From Enterobacter genomosp. O (GTDB lineage Bacteria > Pseudomonadota > Gammaproteobacteria > Enterobacterales > Enterobacteriaceae): 64,000 nt of DNA. Below the pieces are notes generated by a model that saw only the letters and a list, made by a program, of their open reading frames with translations, was not told the DNA's origin and made no database searches. Position numbers and translations under genes: made by a program. The stretch covers positions 558,001 to 622,000 of the forward strand of contig NZ_LECZ01000027.1 in assembly GCF_001022965.1 (NCBI RefSeq), read 5' to 3'. This document shows, piece by piece, positions 63,123 through 64,000 of this stretch (positions are counted from its first letter, which is position 1; every line of letters starts with the position of its first letter).

Positions 63123-64000
63123 TTAAATGAATCGCGTGCTGCGTTGGGATAACCCCTGCTGCGCCGTGTGTTCCGCAGCGTCTTCTGCAAGACTCAAATC
63201 ACGGTCCCGCACTTCTGGCATCAGGATCGCCGAGATCAGCCCAATCACGGAATAGGCCACCAGCATGGCAACAATTGGCCACCAGGAGCCGGTCATATTG
63301 CAGAAGATCCCCGCCAGCACCGGACCAAAGCCCACCGCCACCAGACCGCCCGCCTCTTTTGAGATAGCCATGCGGGTAAAGCGATTCCGTGAACCAAACA
63401 TCTCCGCCATGGTGATATTTTCCAGCGCAAACAGCCCCAGCACGGCGAAGTTATGGATAACGATGATAGAGAGCATAATCGTCCCCGGCGCATAGCTCTT
63501 ATCGACGATAATCGACAGCATCGGGTAGGCCAGAATAATGGCTGAGATATTGAGGATAATGTACGGCAGACGGCGCCCCACTTTATCGGAAAGCCAGCCC
63601 AGCAGCGGGATGGAGATAAACCCGAGAATGGAGCTGATCATCAGCGCGTCGGTAGGGATGGCTTTATCGAACAGCAGCGTCTGGACCAGATACCCGGCGA
63701 GGAAGGTCTGGATCAGCCCCGAGTTACCCGCCTGACCAAACCGCAGGCCGGTCGCCAGCCAGAAGGATTTACTTTTCACCATGGCGCTCAGCGAGGTGTC
63801 CGGCACCGCGCGTTCTTCGTCATTTACTTTCTCGAAGACCGGGCTCTCTTTCAGGTTCATTCGCAGCCAGATGGCAAAAATCATCACCACAACGCTGGCG
63901 AGGAACGGCACGCGCCAGCCCCAGGCGAGCAGCTGTTCGCGGTCGAGGGCGAAGAACATAATGGCCCAGATAGCCGTTGCGCTCAGCGTCCCGCAGTTGG
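63123..64000 (-). CDS. Second MHS-type transporter (5' end outside window)
   Basis: About 292 residues visible; the frame is open to the window edge (NCGTLSATAIWAIMF before the first internal Met), so the N-terminus is missing. Same family as its neighbour: WGWRVPFLASVVVMIFAIWLRMNLKESPVFEKV and LGWLSDKVGRRLPYI. It lies 24 bp before the YdfJ-like start, so both are probably co-transcribed. Substrate not known. Confidence 0.88.
   Translation of the reverse strand, partial: NCGTLSATAIWAIMFFALDREQLLAWGWRVPFLASVVVMIFAIWLRMNLKESPVFEKVNDEERAVPDTSLSAMVKSKSFWLATGLRFGQAGNSGLIQTFLAGYLVQTLLFDKAIPTDALMISSILGFISIPLLGWLSDKVGRRLPYIILNISAIILAYPMLSIIVDKSYAPGTIMLSIIVIHNFAVLGLFALENITMAEMFGSRNRFTRMAISKEAGGLVAVGFGPVLAGIFCNMTGSWWPIVAMLVAYSVIGLISAILMPEVRDRDLSLAEDAAEHTAQQGLSQRSTRFI

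Noticed and set aside
1..64000. tRNA, rRNA, CRISPR, complete prophage or intact transposon
   Set aside because: Looked for by eye over the window. No cloverleaf-like gene, no spaced direct repeats, no phage structural or integrase gene, and only one truncated transposase.

Overview
The window looks like chromosomal DNA of an enteric bacterium of the Enterobacter / Lelliottia / Leclercia type. Many proteins are close to their E. coli K-12 counterparts in length and sequence (PaaA-K, PaaX, PaaY, PaaZ, TynA, FeaB, FeaR, YdbH, YnbE, YdbL, LdhA, Dcp, YdfG, RspR, YdfZ). They are interleaved with blocks that K-12 does not have at these places. No rRNA, tRNA, CRISPR array, prophage or complete insertion sequence was seen. 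The genus call is inference.

Region 1 (1-26 kb) is accessory and rich in regulators. It opens with a five-gene, start-stop-coupled lipid-modification operon on the minus strand: NTF2-like, SDR, FAD amine-oxidase-like, DUF1365 and a CFA-synthase-like methyltransferase cut by the window edge. Next come a two-gene operon of unknown function (4.1-5.1 kb), a GNAT, a divergent HxlR/SDR pair, a divergent TetR/DUF1348 pair with a visible operator, an orphan PTS IIB-like protein, and a TetR-controlled RND efflux pair. A second TetR is followed by a flavodoxin-fold NAD(P)H oxidoreductase behind a nested 39-bp dyad. After a transposase remnant come a GNAT, an isochorismatase-like hydrolase preceded by a candidate 27-residue ORF, a WbuC-type cupin, a protein of unknown function, a LysR, a MarR / MFS / VOC unit with a 22-bp palindromic operator, an omptin protease, a cupin, a glutathione peroxidase, a DinB-like protein and a broken LysE/RhtB exporter.

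Region 2 (24.5-47.4 kb) is the aromatic-amine and phenylacetate catabolic block. TynA oxidises phenylethylamine-type amines to aldehydes, FeaB oxidises phenylacetaldehyde to phenylacetate, PaaK makes phenylacetyl-CoA, PaaABCDE epoxidises the ring, PaaG isomerises, PaaZ opens and oxidises the ring, and PaaJ, F, H, G finish beta-oxidation to acetyl-CoA and succinyl-CoA. PaaI is a proofreading thioesterase. PaaX and FeaR are the regulators, and sequences fitting their reported sites are visible (PaaX at both ends of the paaA/paaZ intergenic region; FeaR as pairs spaced 21 bp before both tynA and feaB). A diguanylate cyclase and a GlxA-type regulator / hydrolase / AzoR-like cassette sit between tynA and feaB, which are adjacent in K-12. 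A strongly structured intergenic element lies between paaZ and tynA.

Region 3 (47.4-64 kb) holds ydbL-ynbE-ydbH (AsmA-like envelope lipid transport), ldhA, an MFS transporter, a candidate 32-residue membrane protein with a strong Shine-Dalgarno, a chemoreceptor with a sigma-28 promoter, dcp, ydfG, rspR, a UspG-like protein, ydfZ with an FNR-type promoter, ydfI, ydfJ and a second MHS-type transporter that runs off the end. In K-12 the ldhA end and the dcp-ydfJ block are far apart, so a synteny junction lies between about 51.8 and 55.3 kb. Operators, promoters and terminators were read by eye from symmetry and spacing and are predictions.
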